A DNA stretch of 56,509 nt from Methanomicrobia archaeon. GTDB taxonomy: Archaea; Methanobacteriota_B; Thermococci; Methanofastidiosales; NM3. How positions within the stretch are numbered: position 1 is the first letter of the stretch; each line of letters begins with the position of its first letter. Position numbers and translations under genes: made by a program. A model generated the notes under the pieces. That model saw only the letters and a list, made by a program, of their open reading frames with translations, was not told where the DNA came from and did not search any database. This document shows positions 1 to 8,663 of this stretch, piece after piece. The stretch is taken from the NCBI GenBank assembly GCA_030603445.1, contig JAUVXU010000012.1, forward strand, positions 1-56,509, written 5' to 3'.

Positions 1-86
1 CCTGGCCTAGCGCAAGCCAGGTTTACTGCTGCCAGGAAATGCCCAAAAAGGGCATAGATGGCAGTAAGTACTCCTTTTGGAGTACT
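1..86 (+). other. Cluster of three strong hairpins at the window edge
   Basis: Three perfect stem-loops follow one another. Positions 1-21 pair CCTGGC with GCCAGG. Positions 32-64 form a two-tier hairpin (CTGCCA/TGGCAG outside, ATGCCC/GGGCAT inside, purine-rich internal loop, A5 loop). Positions 67-86 pair AGTACTCC with GGAGTACT around TTTT. No credible gene covers them. They could be a structured RNA, a terminator array for the flanking unit, or the end of a mobile element. The hairpins are seen directly; the role is unknown. Confidence 0.55.
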
Positions 87-141
87 CAAAACATGAAAAC
101 AGCAGATAGAAAACTAAAAATAGAAGTTAATCGTAATTCTC
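49..141 (+). repeat. Dispersed repeat, copy A
   Basis: This stretch aligns by eye with 37828-37910. Both contain a short reading-frame end (HRWQ-stop here, YRWR-stop there), then GTAAGTACTCC, then AGATAGAAAACTAAAAATAG and a GTTAATC block. Copy A carries a perfect hairpin after the stop that copy B has largely lost. Each copy lies beside an AT-rich defence gene block, so it may be the end of a shared mobile element. I do not recognise the family. Confidence 0.7.
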
Positions 142-247
142 AATAAAATTTGAATTTCTTTAAAAATAGGGGGCTCCATCCAATCTAAAGAGCGAAGCAC
201 TACATAAAGAACAAATTTCTAGGAGTGAAAAAACATAAGCAAGAATT

Positions 248-3200
248 TCATTTGCTTTTTGTTTTTAAATTAGTGGGTCGTACTTCAAATGCAATAGGGC
301 CTCTAGGTGAAAACCCAAGCTCAAAATTAATTGAAACCCCTTGGCTTAGGAACAATTTAAATTTTTGTTGGTTGGGATTAAAGAATATTTCTCCTTTATA
401 TCCATCCACATTGTGGGGGAATATCCTTCCTTCCCTATTTGTAAAAGTAGTACCAATTCTTCCAGTGAGTACTTTACGATGACCTGAATCCATCCAGAAT
501 ATCTGAATTTTCTTCTCAAGTGAAGAAGGGGCAAAACGATATGAATATCTAAAACATCTTGCTGCTTTATGTGTTTCATTCATTATTGTATAAATTACAG
601 CCTTGAAATAAGCAGATTTCCAATTATCCACATAGCTTGATGAAGATAATGTATTAGCAAGCTTAAATAATTCATCATAATTAGGATTCTTATCTTTGAG
701 CATAATTTCCATTTTTAATACTATAGCTTTCAATGGAAATGACTTAGCTTTTATGGCTATATCTAAGTAAGAAATAGCACCTGTAGGATTAGATTCATTG
801 TAATATTCATTTAATGCTAAAGTATAATATCCGCTTCCATCTCCTTTTTTTTCAAATAACTCTTTAGCTGCATCTTTAGCTTTTTCAATGTCCACTTCTT
901 GCAATATGTGTATTAAAAGTGGGCTTAGAGAGGATGAAATGATATTTATCTCATCGCAATTGTCCAATCCCTCATTTAATACTTCTATGGCTTCATTTAT
1001 TAAGGGTAGTCTTTCTTCTTCCTTCTTATTCTGCCAAATTTCTCTAAGAATTCTAGCATGTACATCATATGGATAGATATTGTGGAATTCTCCTTTTCTT
1101 GCAAGAATTAAATACTCAAATATTTCTGTAATTTCTGGATCTGTCCTAGATTTTCCAATTAATTTTTCCTTTTTTTGTTCCCACAAAATCTTTCCTAGAG
1201 TATTATAAACATTTTCTTTTCTCTCACGGAACAGATATTCTTCTTTTTGACTTGTTAAAGCCTCTTTTAATAATGGAATAATCCTTGCATCTTGTTTGTC
1301 TTTTTTAAAATACATTCGAGCAAGGTGATGCATAATCCCTCTTACAGGTTGTTTTTTCTTAATTATCAGTAATGCTTTCTCTAATCCTTCATAAGAAAAA
1401 GGTGTAAAATCATCGCAGATTCTGTTAACTCCATTAATAATTAGTAAATAGAATATAAATGTAGAATCTAGGCTTTGCCTTAAATCGATTATACTAGCAA
1501 TTGAAATTAAAAAATCATCAAATTGCTTTTCGTCAGTTATTTTTACAATATGTTGAGCAATAACCGGATGGTATATTGATACTAATGGATTAGTTTTAGG
1601 GTCCTCATGATGAAGAATAAAAGTATTTCCCTTATCCACAGTAATATTAAAAATATCGGGGTATGAAAAATATTTTTTTAAGTAATCTCCCAAGGATTTT
1701 TTTAATAAAGCAACTGGAAAGTCTAGTTGAAAAGAAGAAGCTAGAGCACAAAAAGCAATACAAGCCTTAACTTCTGGCTCTTTTATTCCATTATATTCTT
1801 GTTGAATTATTTCTTGTATGGAACGCCTTGAAGGATCTAAGATTCTGTATAAAATAGGCAATAAGGTTTTTTCCTCTTCAATTACTTTATTAGATTCTTC
1901 TTCATCTATTTCAGGTAATTTACATTCTTTTATAACATTCTTTAAATATTTTGATAGTTCTATCTTTTTTTCAGACGATAATTTTTTATTAGCATTAATA
2001 TTTATTGTAACTTTAGGTAAGAATATTTCTTGCCCATAAGTCGTTTTAGGGGTATCTTCATATAATAAAATTAAAGGATAAGGATGCGTTTTCCTATATG
2101 TCCAATTTTGATTAAGTCTATCAAAATTTATTAGTGTATCTTCATCTAAAGGATTTTCTGACCAGAATATAATCCTTTCAGGTTGTTGCCAACCTCTTTC
2201 TTTAATAGTATTCTCAATCTCATTGATAAAAAATTCTAGTTCATCTATTTTTGGTATTTTCATGTTGCTGTTTATGTCTATCTTAATTCCAATGCTCCTG
2301 TGATTTAGTATTAAATCACATAAACTGGATAAAAGAATAAATGTCCGTCCACTTCCGGGGTTTCCATTAATATTAAATATGTATGGCTCTTTTAATCCAT
2401 TGTTACATTTAAGAGCATGGGATATAGTTTCACCAATTTGATTTCTATAAAAATGCCACCCTAAATTAAATGGTTTATAACTACTCTTATTTCCTTTAAG
2501 AAATTGATGAAGGGAGATGTCTTGTTCCATTTCTTCAAACAAAACTGGAGGGTGATTATATAAGAATCTTGATAACTTAGTTGTATCAATAGGGATAATA
2601 TCTTTACCTAAAGAAATCCTCTTTTTTGTTAGATCGTTTACATCTCTCAAAGAAACTTCTTCTAAAAATTTATCAGAAAAACTCTTGATATCATCAATAA
2701 TAATTGTGACTCCCATCTGTTCTAGAAGATACTTTTTTTCTTCCCATTCTTTATCTTTTCCAATTCTATCTTCTTCTCTAAATAGGGCATAATATTTATT
2801 ATCTTTTGGGCCCAAGTATGCTCTTAATTTGTTTAGGATATCTAAAAATACCTCGTCATCAAATGAGTAACCCATAAAAATAAAAGAAAGATTATGTGCA
2901 TGCCTTTCCAAATATCCAAAAATTCTTGACCTTTCTTCTTTCGCTTTAGCTAATTCTTCTCTAGTAATAATCATAGACCCGGGTTGATTATAAGGATAAG
3001 AAACACTACCCATTAATTTAATACAAAGTAATTCAGATGGGTAATTATCTAATTCAAATTCATTTCCGGTAACTAATGTTTTAACAGTTAATTTTTGTTT
3101 GGCTTCTAATGCATCTTCCAAAGCTGTATCATAATTTGTCGTGAATGCAGAAAACCAAGGTAACTCCATTAGTTTTAATAGAGAACCAGAGATTTTTACA

Positions 3201-3442
3201 TTTTTTAATTTTGATTTGATTTTTTGATAAACTTCTTCAGTTCCATTTTTTCTACATATATCACTTACAATATCAAAATTATCTTTCAAAGGACTTTTAT
3301 AATTATATTCATCAATAAGAGAATCTACTAATTGTTTCCATGTTACCCCACCACTAGCAGCAGTTACGCCTGCACCAACAAATAATGCACACTTTCTACT
3401 AACAATAGATGAGGCTAAAGCAGATAGTGTTTTATCACCCAT
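248..3442 (-). CDS. SIR2-STAND-type defence protein, catalytic His replaced
   Basis: A 1064-residue protein. The N-terminus has the fold signatures of SIR2-like NADase domains: FVGAG at 21-25, TTNYD at 101-105 and FMGYSFDD near 189-196. A P-loop, GNPGSGRT at 360-367, begins an NTPase region of STAND type. The C-terminal third is helical and TPR-like. SIR2-STAND proteins are known anti-phage effectors that deplete NAD after sensing infection. Here the position of the usual catalytic K-L-H-G reads IKLMG (141-145), so the canonical histidine is Met; the nucleotides (TTA ATG GGT on the minus strand) confirm it. NADase activity is therefore doubtful, or uses another residue. The gene lies 87 bp downstream of a HEPN gene on the same strand and is far more AT-rich than core genes, suggesting transfer. 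Confidence 0.75.
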   Translation of the reverse strand: MGDKTLSALASSIVSRKCALFVGAGVTAASGGVTWKQLVDSLIDEYNYKSPLKDNFDIVSDICRKNGTEEVYQKIKSKLKNVKISGSLLKLMELPWFSAFTTNYDTALEDALEAKQKLTVKTLVTGNEFELDNYPSELLCIKLMGSVSYPYNQPGSMIITREELAKAKEERSRIFGYLERHAHNLSFIFMGYSFDDEVFLDILNKLRAYLGPKDNKYYALFREEDRIGKDKEWEEKKYLLEQMGVTIIIDDIKSFSDKFLEEVSLRDVNDLTKKRISLGKDIIPIDTTKLSRFLYNHPPVLFEEMEQDISLHQFLKGNKSSYKPFNLGWHFYRNQIGETISHALKCNNGLKEPYIFNINGNPGSGRTFILLSSLCDLILNHRSIGIKIDINSNMKIPKIDELEFFINEIENTIKERGWQQPERIIFWSENPLDEDTLINFDRLNQNWTYRKTHPYPLILLYEDTPKTTYGQEIFLPKVTININANKKLSSEKKIELSKYLKNVIKECKLPEIDEEESNKVIEEEKTLLPILYRILDPSRRSIQEIIQQEYNGIKEPEVKACIAFCALASSFQLDFPVALLKKSLGDYLKKYFSYPDIFNITVDKGNTFILHHEDPKTNPLVSIYHPVIAQHIVKITDEKQFDDFLISIASIIDLRQSLDSTFIFYLLIINGVNRICDDFTPFSYEGLEKALLIIKKKQPVRGIMHHLARMYFKKDKQDARIIPLLKEALTSQKEEYLFRERKENVYNTLGKILWEQKKEKLIGKSRTDPEITEIFEYLILARKGEFHNIYPYDVHARILREIWQNKKEEERLPLINEAIEVLNEGLDNCDEINIISSSLSPLLIHILQEVDIEKAKDAAKELFEKKGDGSGYYTLALNEYYNESNPTGAISYLDIAIKAKSFPLKAIVLKMEIMLKDKNPNYDELFKLANTLSSSSYVDNWKSAYFKAVIYTIMNETHKAARCFRYSYRFAPSSLEKKIQIFWMDSGHRKVLTGRIGTTFTNREGRIFPHNVDGYKGEIFFNPNQQKFKLFLSQGVSINFELGFSPRGPIAFEVRPTNLKTKSK

Positions 3443-3529
3443 ATTTTACCCCTTAAACACAATAATATGAACTAACATTTATAAATTGTGCTGTTATGTG
3501 TTTTTTCACCCTATTCTAAAAATAAATTT

Positions 3530-4855
3530 CTAACTCAATTTAAGTTTTTCAAAATATTCATTTAATTTTTCCGGAGTTTTTAGTTTAAGCTTATTCTTTT
3601 TTTTGAGAAGGTTCATTATACTAGACCAAACAATATATGTTAAATAATCTAAATCGTATTTTGAAATATAAATTTCTCCATGATGAACTATTTTACTTCG
3701 TTTGTTATACTTATCTTTTATCTCCTTCTTTATATATTTCCTGTCTTCGTAGTTGTCTCCTAAAAGAAGCGCTGTTCTTTCGGCAATGTTATTAGTAATA
3801 GGTTCATTTTCATCGAAAATAAATATACATTCCAATGCATTAAATAAATAAAGAAATCTTTCACTTCTTTTTATGTAGCCTAAATTTTCAAGTTTTGTAG
3901 TTTTTTCTTCAAAGGTTTCATAACGATGATTCTGCAAATCTAAAGATTCTCCAAACCAATATATAGCAGTTAGTACTCTACTTTCAAAAGCATTTGGTTC
4001 TATCAATATTTTATTTAATTCATTTAATCCTTTCTTTTTCATATATTCTATTGTATCTTTATCTAATTCAAAGGGTTGCCCAATATGCTCTATGATAGGG
4101 GCAATTCTATTTTTATTTGCAGTATATCGTATAATGCTCCTACTAGAATTACTCATAATTTCTCCTTTTATCCCAAAATAACCTTTATGTTTATTTTTCA
4201 TGTTATAACTATAGAGTTTTAAAATGTCAAGAATTAATCTAATTTTATAGAATGCAATTTGTTGTGCCTTTTCTAATGATCCTTTAACTTTTACCTCTGC
4301 ACAAGTCAATCCACTATTGGGTTCAATCATCCTTTTCCAAAATAGTTTAGACAGATTTTCTTTTTGATGAGAATTATAGTGTATATTGTCTTTAAAAAAA
4401 TCTTTAATGAATTCTTTTAATTTGTTTTCTCTATACGTATTTAAAACATATAATTTAACGTCTCCTAAAGAAAACGTATTTTTTATAGATATATTTTCTA
4501 ATGGGACTATAAATATCCAATCTTCAATATCTTTCTTTAAATCTGATTTTAAATTGTTAAGTTGTTGTGTCAAAAAATTAGATTTATTTTCTTCTGGCAA
4601 GATAATGGTTTTTGATATAATAATCTCCAATTTTTTTGTCACGCATTCTTTTGTGAAATTGTTTTTTATAAATTCGTCTTTACATATCTCATTCAAGGCT
4701 TCGTAAAATTCATATTCATCTTTATGTTCCAAGAATATGGATATACCTTCTTTATACCAATATTTTTTATAATTCTTAAAATCTTCTTGCTTAAAATTCT
4801 GAGGATTAGAAACTATTTTTAATAAGCACTCTTTAGTTTTTTTTATATCAAACAT
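3530..4855 (-). CDS. Apea-like HEPN domain protein, candidate RNase partner
   Basis: A 441-residue protein. The C-terminal part matches the Apea-type HEPN domain: IAERTALLLGD, then KRSKIVHHGE, which gives the R-x4-H motif (about R386 to H391) of HEPN ribonucleases. The N-terminal half is Lys/Glu-rich and helical with no domain I recognise, perhaps a sensor. HEPN proteins with an intact R-x4-6-H motif commonly cleave RNA in toxin-antitoxin and abortive-infection systems. It is the first gene of a probable two-gene operon with the SIR2-STAND gene. An accessory role in the same defence system is inferred from position. Base composition is strongly AT-rich like its partner. Confidence 0.7.
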   Translation of the reverse strand: MFDIKKTKECLLKIVSNPQNFKQEDFKNYKKYWYKEGISIFLEHKDEYEFYEALNEICKDEFIKNNFTKECVTKKLEIIISKTIILPEENKSNFLTQQLNNLKSDLKKDIEDWIFIVPLENISIKNTFSLGDVKLYVLNTYRENKLKEFIKDFFKDNIHYNSHQKENLSKLFWKRMIEPNSGLTCAEVKVKGSLEKAQQIAFYKIRLILDILKLYSYNMKNKHKGYFGIKGEIMSNSSRSIIRYTANKNRIAPIIEHIGQPFELDKDTIEYMKKKGLNELNKILIEPNAFESRVLTAIYWFGESLDLQNHRYETFEEKTTKLENLGYIKRSERFLYLFNALECIFIFDENEPITNNIAERTALLLGDNYEDRKYIKKEIKDKYNKRSKIVHHGEIYISKYDLDYLTYIVWSSIMNLLKKKNKLKLKTPEKLNEYFEKLKLS

Positions 4856-5314
4856 TTTCCCACTTTATTAGCCCAATCTCTCTATGAATATTTATCTTCA
4901 ATAACTTTTCCCTATTCGAGACCTTGCACAATAGATGGTATTATGGTCCCTTTAATATAAAAATATAAGATTTAAAAGAACCATATTTAATATTTGTCGC
5001 TTTGAATCCCTTATACAATATTCGAAATTATCAAAGCCATGATCATGTGCATCAGATATATTTAAGAAATATACTATATGTTCAATCTTTATTTTATTCA
5101 GCTGACATCATATTTTCTCATTATATATACCATGTACTTCTATATTGTTTTTGTTTCCTAAATATCTACTTATTACGCCATCTCTTTAGATCCATGTGTT
5201 ATTTTTTTTGCTTAAATGTTTTGTCCCGTATTACGTAAAAGTATAATCACTGGATTTATTGTGCAAAAAATATTTAATATATTTCATAGAACAGGAAAAT
5301 ATGTGTTTTTTACT
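4856..5314. other. AT-rich stretch without a gene
   Basis: About 460 bp between the HEPN gene and the YbaK-like remnant. It should hold the promoter of the minus-strand defence operon near 4860-4990. One short open frame on the plus strand (5002-5238) has very hydrophobic, low-complexity composition and no start signal, and I do not believe it is coding. Nothing else is visible. Confidence 0.4.
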
Positions 5315-5464
5315 CTATATTGAGCAAGAAACTTCCGATTTTGCACCTGTTGCCCTGCAAGCCTCGGCAACAGAGTGGCATGACGTATCAAAGACCTGAA
5401 TGGAGCAGGATATTTCCTTTTTTGCTACCAATGCACGAAAGCGCTCAACATACGTATCATCCAT
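5315..5464 (-). pseudogene. Truncated YbaK/prolyl-tRNA editing-type deacylase, N-terminal fragment
   Basis: Reading the minus strand from ATG at 5464 gives 49 residues, including ERFRALVAKKEISCSIQVF and HSVAEACRATGAKSE, then a stop. This resembles the start of YbaK/EbsC-family aminoacyl-tRNA deacylases (small helix, then the segment leading to the substrate-binding Lys strand), normally about 150-160 residues. Everything after residue ~43 is missing and is replaced by AT-rich DNA leading to the HEPN/SIR2 block. The break therefore probably marks the right edge of the defence insertion. Family assignment rests on a short segment. Confidence 0.5.
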
Positions 5465-5512
5465 AATAGATTGAACATATAATACTTATAAAATAATTTC
5501 GCATGTGTTCGT

Positions 5513-5770
5513 ATGCGTGCAAAAGAGATGTTATCTATGCTCAGGTGGCATCCAGACCATAAAGAAAAGGAATACACAATTGTATATATACATCGTGGCG
5601 CCCCTCATGATGAAAGATCTATTCACCTTAGTGAGATTGAGGCATTTTTCACCTCGGACTTTCTTATAATTCGTGCTGACGGAATGGAAAGCTACATCCC
5701 ATTTCATAGGGTGAAGAGAATAGAGGACGCATCTGGAAACGTTATCTGGAAAAAGAGAGTGATCATATAA
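5513..5770 (+). CDS. MJ1316/DUF504 (UPF0248) family protein
   Basis: An 85-residue protein with the pattern of the MJ1316 RNA cyclic-group end-recognition domain (DUF504): LRWHPD near the start, YIHRGA in the middle, YIPFHRVKRI and a final GNVIWKKR. The length equals a stand-alone domain. Family members are proposed to bind RNA ends in tRNA/RNA repair; no substrate can be read here. The ATG at 5513 gives the usual short lead before the first conserved strand; in-frame ATGs at 5528 and 5537 are alternatives. It converges with the DUF711 gene and overlaps it by 8 bp. Confidence 0.75.
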   Translation: MRAKEMLSMLRWHPDHKEKEYTIVYIHRGAPHDERSIHLSEIEAFFTSDFLIIRADGMESYIPFHRVKRIEDASGNVIWKKRVII

Positions 5771-6944
5771 TGAACTTGAACTCATCCCCATCAAGAGTAC
5801 CAAGAGCGCCCTGTTTAGTTCCCATTACAGTAGTATTGGAAAAATAATCGAAATCATATGTGGTCTTCTCTCCAGCAACTTTACCAGGTACGGGGAAAAG
5901 CCTAGTTGTGAGCGGTTTTTTGAGTCTTATTGACAGGCTTGCGATATCTAGCATGATTGCACTAAGCGACTGCTTTGAAATGTTGCCTGGCAACGGTACA
6001 CAATCAAGCCCTGTACCGCACACAGCACTATATGCCATCAATGAATCGATTGATACATAACCCTCCGCAACCCTTGCAGCAATTCCTGTGTCTTCAAGCA
6101 CAGGGTACATAAGCCCGGAGAATCCAACTTGTTCCCCCAACGATTTTATCGTATCAGAAAGAAAAGAGGACAAGAATAACGTCCCATGGCTGCCAAACGC
6201 CCCCAAGCCCAGCTTCTCAAGCGCATATGCAATGCTCCCTTCATCCTTAGAGGATGGGGCCAATGTGAAGTCCACTCCTCCAAAAGTGAATTTGTGTTGC
6301 TCCTCAATCATTAGGGAAGTGGAAAGTATCTCACAGTAAAGGTCCCTTATTAGGGAAAGCAGATTATCCCTTGCATCTTCAAGTGTTTCGCTGTTCTTAA
6401 AAGCGGCAACGGCAAGGTCTGCTGCTTCAAGGGACAGGACAAAACATGGCTCATCGCCTGAGGCATATGATGCGGGATAAAATGGATTATCAGGTTCGCA
6501 GTTGTACATGCCAGCAAATTTTAGGTTTAGAAAACCGTCATCAATTAAGGAAATATCACGCACAATATTTGCACACTTTGATATGCCTGCAATACTCACA
6601 GTCCTATCCCAAGCTAGCTGGCAGTTGGAAAATACCCTCTGCGTCGATGACAATATGGATGGTATCCAATCAAGAAAAGAAAGATCGTTCTTAGAAGGAT
6701 AATTCCCAAGCCCAAATCCCCCGATATAATCAATGCCTGCACTTTGCACCCATTCATCGTACTCAACGGCAACGCGCAGTGCATCGCGCTTATCTGAGAA
6801 CCTCCCGTTTTGTGGCACAGTTGTTATTCTGGTCGTATCGACCTCATGACAGTACGCCGTGCGTGCGTCACATAACATCTCCTCAACACATGAGCGCTTC
6901 ACTTTCTCCATATCGGCGCATAACGTGACAGAACGTATCTTCAA
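5763..6944 (-). CDS. DUF711 (UPF0210) family protein
   Basis: A 393-residue protein typical of the DUF711/UPF0210 family, which is remotely related to glycyl-radical (PFL-like) enzymes. Recognisable segments are FGLGNYPS, a middle SSKDEGSIAYALEKLG block, the GCN-like CGTGLDCVPLPG stretch and the C-terminal LFPVPGKVAGEKTTYDFDYF signature. The biochemical role of the family is unknown. In bacteria it often pairs with a small ACT-domain protein; none is seen here. The gene overlaps its convergent DUF504 neighbour by 8 bp and is divergent from the TraB-like gene. Confidence 0.8.
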   Translation of the reverse strand: MKIRSVTLCADMEKVKRSCVEEMLCDARTAYCHEVDTTRITTVPQNGRFSDKRDALRVAVEYDEWVQSAGIDYIGGFGLGNYPSKNDLSFLDWIPSILSSTQRVFSNCQLAWDRTVSIAGISKCANIVRDISLIDDGFLNLKFAGMYNCEPDNPFYPASYASGDEPCFVLSLEAADLAVAAFKNSETLEDARDNLLSLIRDLYCEILSTSLMIEEQHKFTFGGVDFTLAPSSKDEGSIAYALEKLGLGAFGSHGTLFLSSFLSDTIKSLGEQVGFSGLMYPVLEDTGIAARVAEGYVSIDSLMAYSAVCGTGLDCVPLPGNISKQSLSAIMLDIASLSIRLKKPLTTRLFPVPGKVAGEKTTYDFDYFSNTTVMGTKQGALGTLDGDEFKFII

Positions 6945-6975
6945 GCAATCATCTCACACAATACTTTTGAAAAGC

Positions 6976-6983
6976 TATTTAAA
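6976..6983 (+). promoter_or_regulatory. TATA box for the TraB-like gene
   Basis: TATTTAAA preceded by a purine-rich GAAAAGC, about 23-30 bp before the ATG at 7006. This spacing fits an archaeal leaderless promoter and supports the chosen start. Confidence 0.5.
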
Positions 6984-7005
6984 CCCTCATCTTTCTGATA
7001 AGGCA

Positions 7006-8160
7006 ATGGTGCTAAAAAGGGTTACGGTAGGGGCCAATGAACTAATTCTTGTCGGCACTGCCCATGTATCTAAAAAAAGCAAAGAAGAGGTAAAGGCCAC
7101 ACTTGAGAAGGAGCGACCCGACATAGTAGGCGTGGAACTTGATAAAGGCAGATTTGAGACCATTGCCAACAATAAGGCATGGAAAGAGATGGACATCTAT
7201 AAAGTCGTCCGCCAAGGGAAGTCCCACATGTTTATTGCAAATATCTTGTTATCAAATTTTCAAAGAAGACTTGGGGATGAGTTAGGGACCAAACCAGGCG
7301 CCGAAATGATACAAGCCATAAATGATGCCGGGGACGCCACAATAGAACTCCTGGACAGGGATATAAACATCACATTCAAAAGGGCTTGGATGAAAATGTC
7401 TCTTCGCGAGAAGCTAAAAATACTCTACTCCATCTTGTTTTCCTTCCTTGAAGAGAATGAGGGCATTAATGCGGAGATGATAGAGAAAATCCAAGAAGAG
7501 GACATGCTATCAAGCATGCTAAAAGAGCTCTCTGAGGAAATACCAAATATAAAGGGCGTACTAATAGACGAGCGAGACGTCTACATCGCGGGCAAGATAA
7601 AAAATGCACTTGAGGAATCAGAAAAAAAGAAGATGGTTGCTGTTGTTGGTGCCGGACATATGCAAGGCATAATAGCCCATCTTGATAAACAGCCCGACTT
7701 CCAAATGCTTGAGGCCATACCACAAAAAACAAACTGGATGAAAGTGGCAGCATGGATTGTGCCTGCGATTTTTATTGCACTTATCGGATGGGGATTCTAC
7801 TCAAAAGGAGGGGAAATGACACTGCAAATGCTAAAAACATGGTTTCTCATAAACGGCACGTTGTCCACAATAGGGGTTCTTTGTGCTCTTGGACACCCAA
7901 TATCTGCAGCTACTGCATTTCTTGTTGCACCTTTCACTTCCCTTAATCCCACCATCGCAGCAGGTTGGTTTGCAGGGCTTTCAGAAGCTTATGTGCGAAA
8001 ACCAAAGGTCAAGGACTTTGAGGCGCTTCGCATGATAGACTCGGTATGGGACCTTTGGAGAAACACCATCACAAGAACTCTTCTCGTTGTGGCGTTTGCA
8101 AATATAGGCTCTACTATAGGGACTTTGGTGGCATTGCCATATCTTGCATCATTAGTATGA
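7006..8160 (+). CDS. TraB/PrgY-family membrane protein
   Basis: A 384-residue protein of the TraB/PrgY/gumN family. The N-terminal domain has LVGTAHVSKKS, GVELDKGRF and VVGAGHMQGI; the C-terminal third has several hydrophobic segments (from about residue 250) forming a membrane domain. PrgY-type proteins bind or inactivate peptide signals in enterococci; the archaeal role is unknown. I chose the ATG at 7006, not an upstream in-frame start at 6859, because TATTTAAA at 6976-6983 lies about 25 bp before it, giving a leaderless transcript, and the longer start would run into the divergent DUF711 gene. Confidence 0.75.
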   Translation: MVLKRVTVGANELILVGTAHVSKKSKEEVKATLEKERPDIVGVELDKGRFETIANNKAWKEMDIYKVVRQGKSHMFIANILLSNFQRRLGDELGTKPGAEMIQAINDAGDATIELLDRDINITFKRAWMKMSLREKLKILYSILFSFLEENEGINAEMIEKIQEEDMLSSMLKELSEEIPNIKGVLIDERDVYIAGKIKNALEESEKKKMVAVVGAGHMQGIIAHLDKQPDFQMLEAIPQKTNWMKVAAWIVPAIFIALIGWGFYSKGGEMTLQMLKTWFLINGTLSTIGVLCALGHPISAATAFLVAPFTSLNPTIAAGWFAGLSEAYVRKPKVKDFEALRMIDSVWDLWRNTITRTLLVVAFANIGSTIGTLVALPYLASLV

Positions 8161-8427
8161 TCATCCGCCAGCAACAGGCGGAAAAATAGCCACATCGTCG
8201 TCGTCTGATAGTTGTGTTTTCATTCCCTGCAAAAATTCTATATGGCGCCCATTTACCAGTATCTTTACAAAGGGGCGGGTCTTTCCATTATCCATTATTT
8301 CATCATAGACGCGCCTGTGGTTGCGCTTTATTGATTCTATCATTTCAGAAACATCTGCCGCTCTTACCTCTATCTCCTTATTTTTAGCAGCCAAACGCAG
8401 GTTTGCAAATAACAATATTTTTACCAT
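8161..8427 (-). CDS. MoaD/ThiS-type small archaeal modifier-like protein
   Basis: An 88-residue beta-grasp protein ending in the diglycine PPVAGG that is adenylated and thiocarboxylated or conjugated in MoaD, ThiS and SAMP proteins. Visible features are the MVKILLFANLR first strand, a helix at about 24-45, the VKILVNGRHIEFLQG hairpin and DDDDVAIFPPVAGG at the end. It may supply sulfur for molybdopterin/tungstopterin or tRNA thiolation, or act as a protein modifier; sequence alone does not decide. It ends one base after the convergent TraB-like gene. Confidence 0.8.
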   Translation of the reverse strand: MVKILLFANLRLAAKNKEIEVRAADVSEMIESIKRNHRRVYDEIMDNGKTRPFVKILVNGRHIEFLQGMKTQLSDDDDVAIFPPVAGG

Positions 8428-8663
8428 ACAACTACTCTTGTCTTTGAAGTGTAATATACTTATTTATTGAAATCATTTGGGATGCATCACAAGAAGTTCA
8501 ATGAATTGTTATAGAACATATATAGTTTTTCAGGCACCTTTGTGAGTTCCCATCCTGATTTTTTTGGATATATTAATATATAATAACACATATGAAATAT
8601 TTCCAAGCAGAAGATAAAAAACTATTTTTAGCTTCAACCTAAAAGTATTATTGCGTGGTAAGC

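Noticed and set aside
5002-5238. 78-codon hydrophobic frame between the HEPN gene and the YbaK remnant
   Set aside because: Low-complexity Phe/Tyr/Leu composition from AT-rich DNA, no ribosome-binding site or family resemblance.
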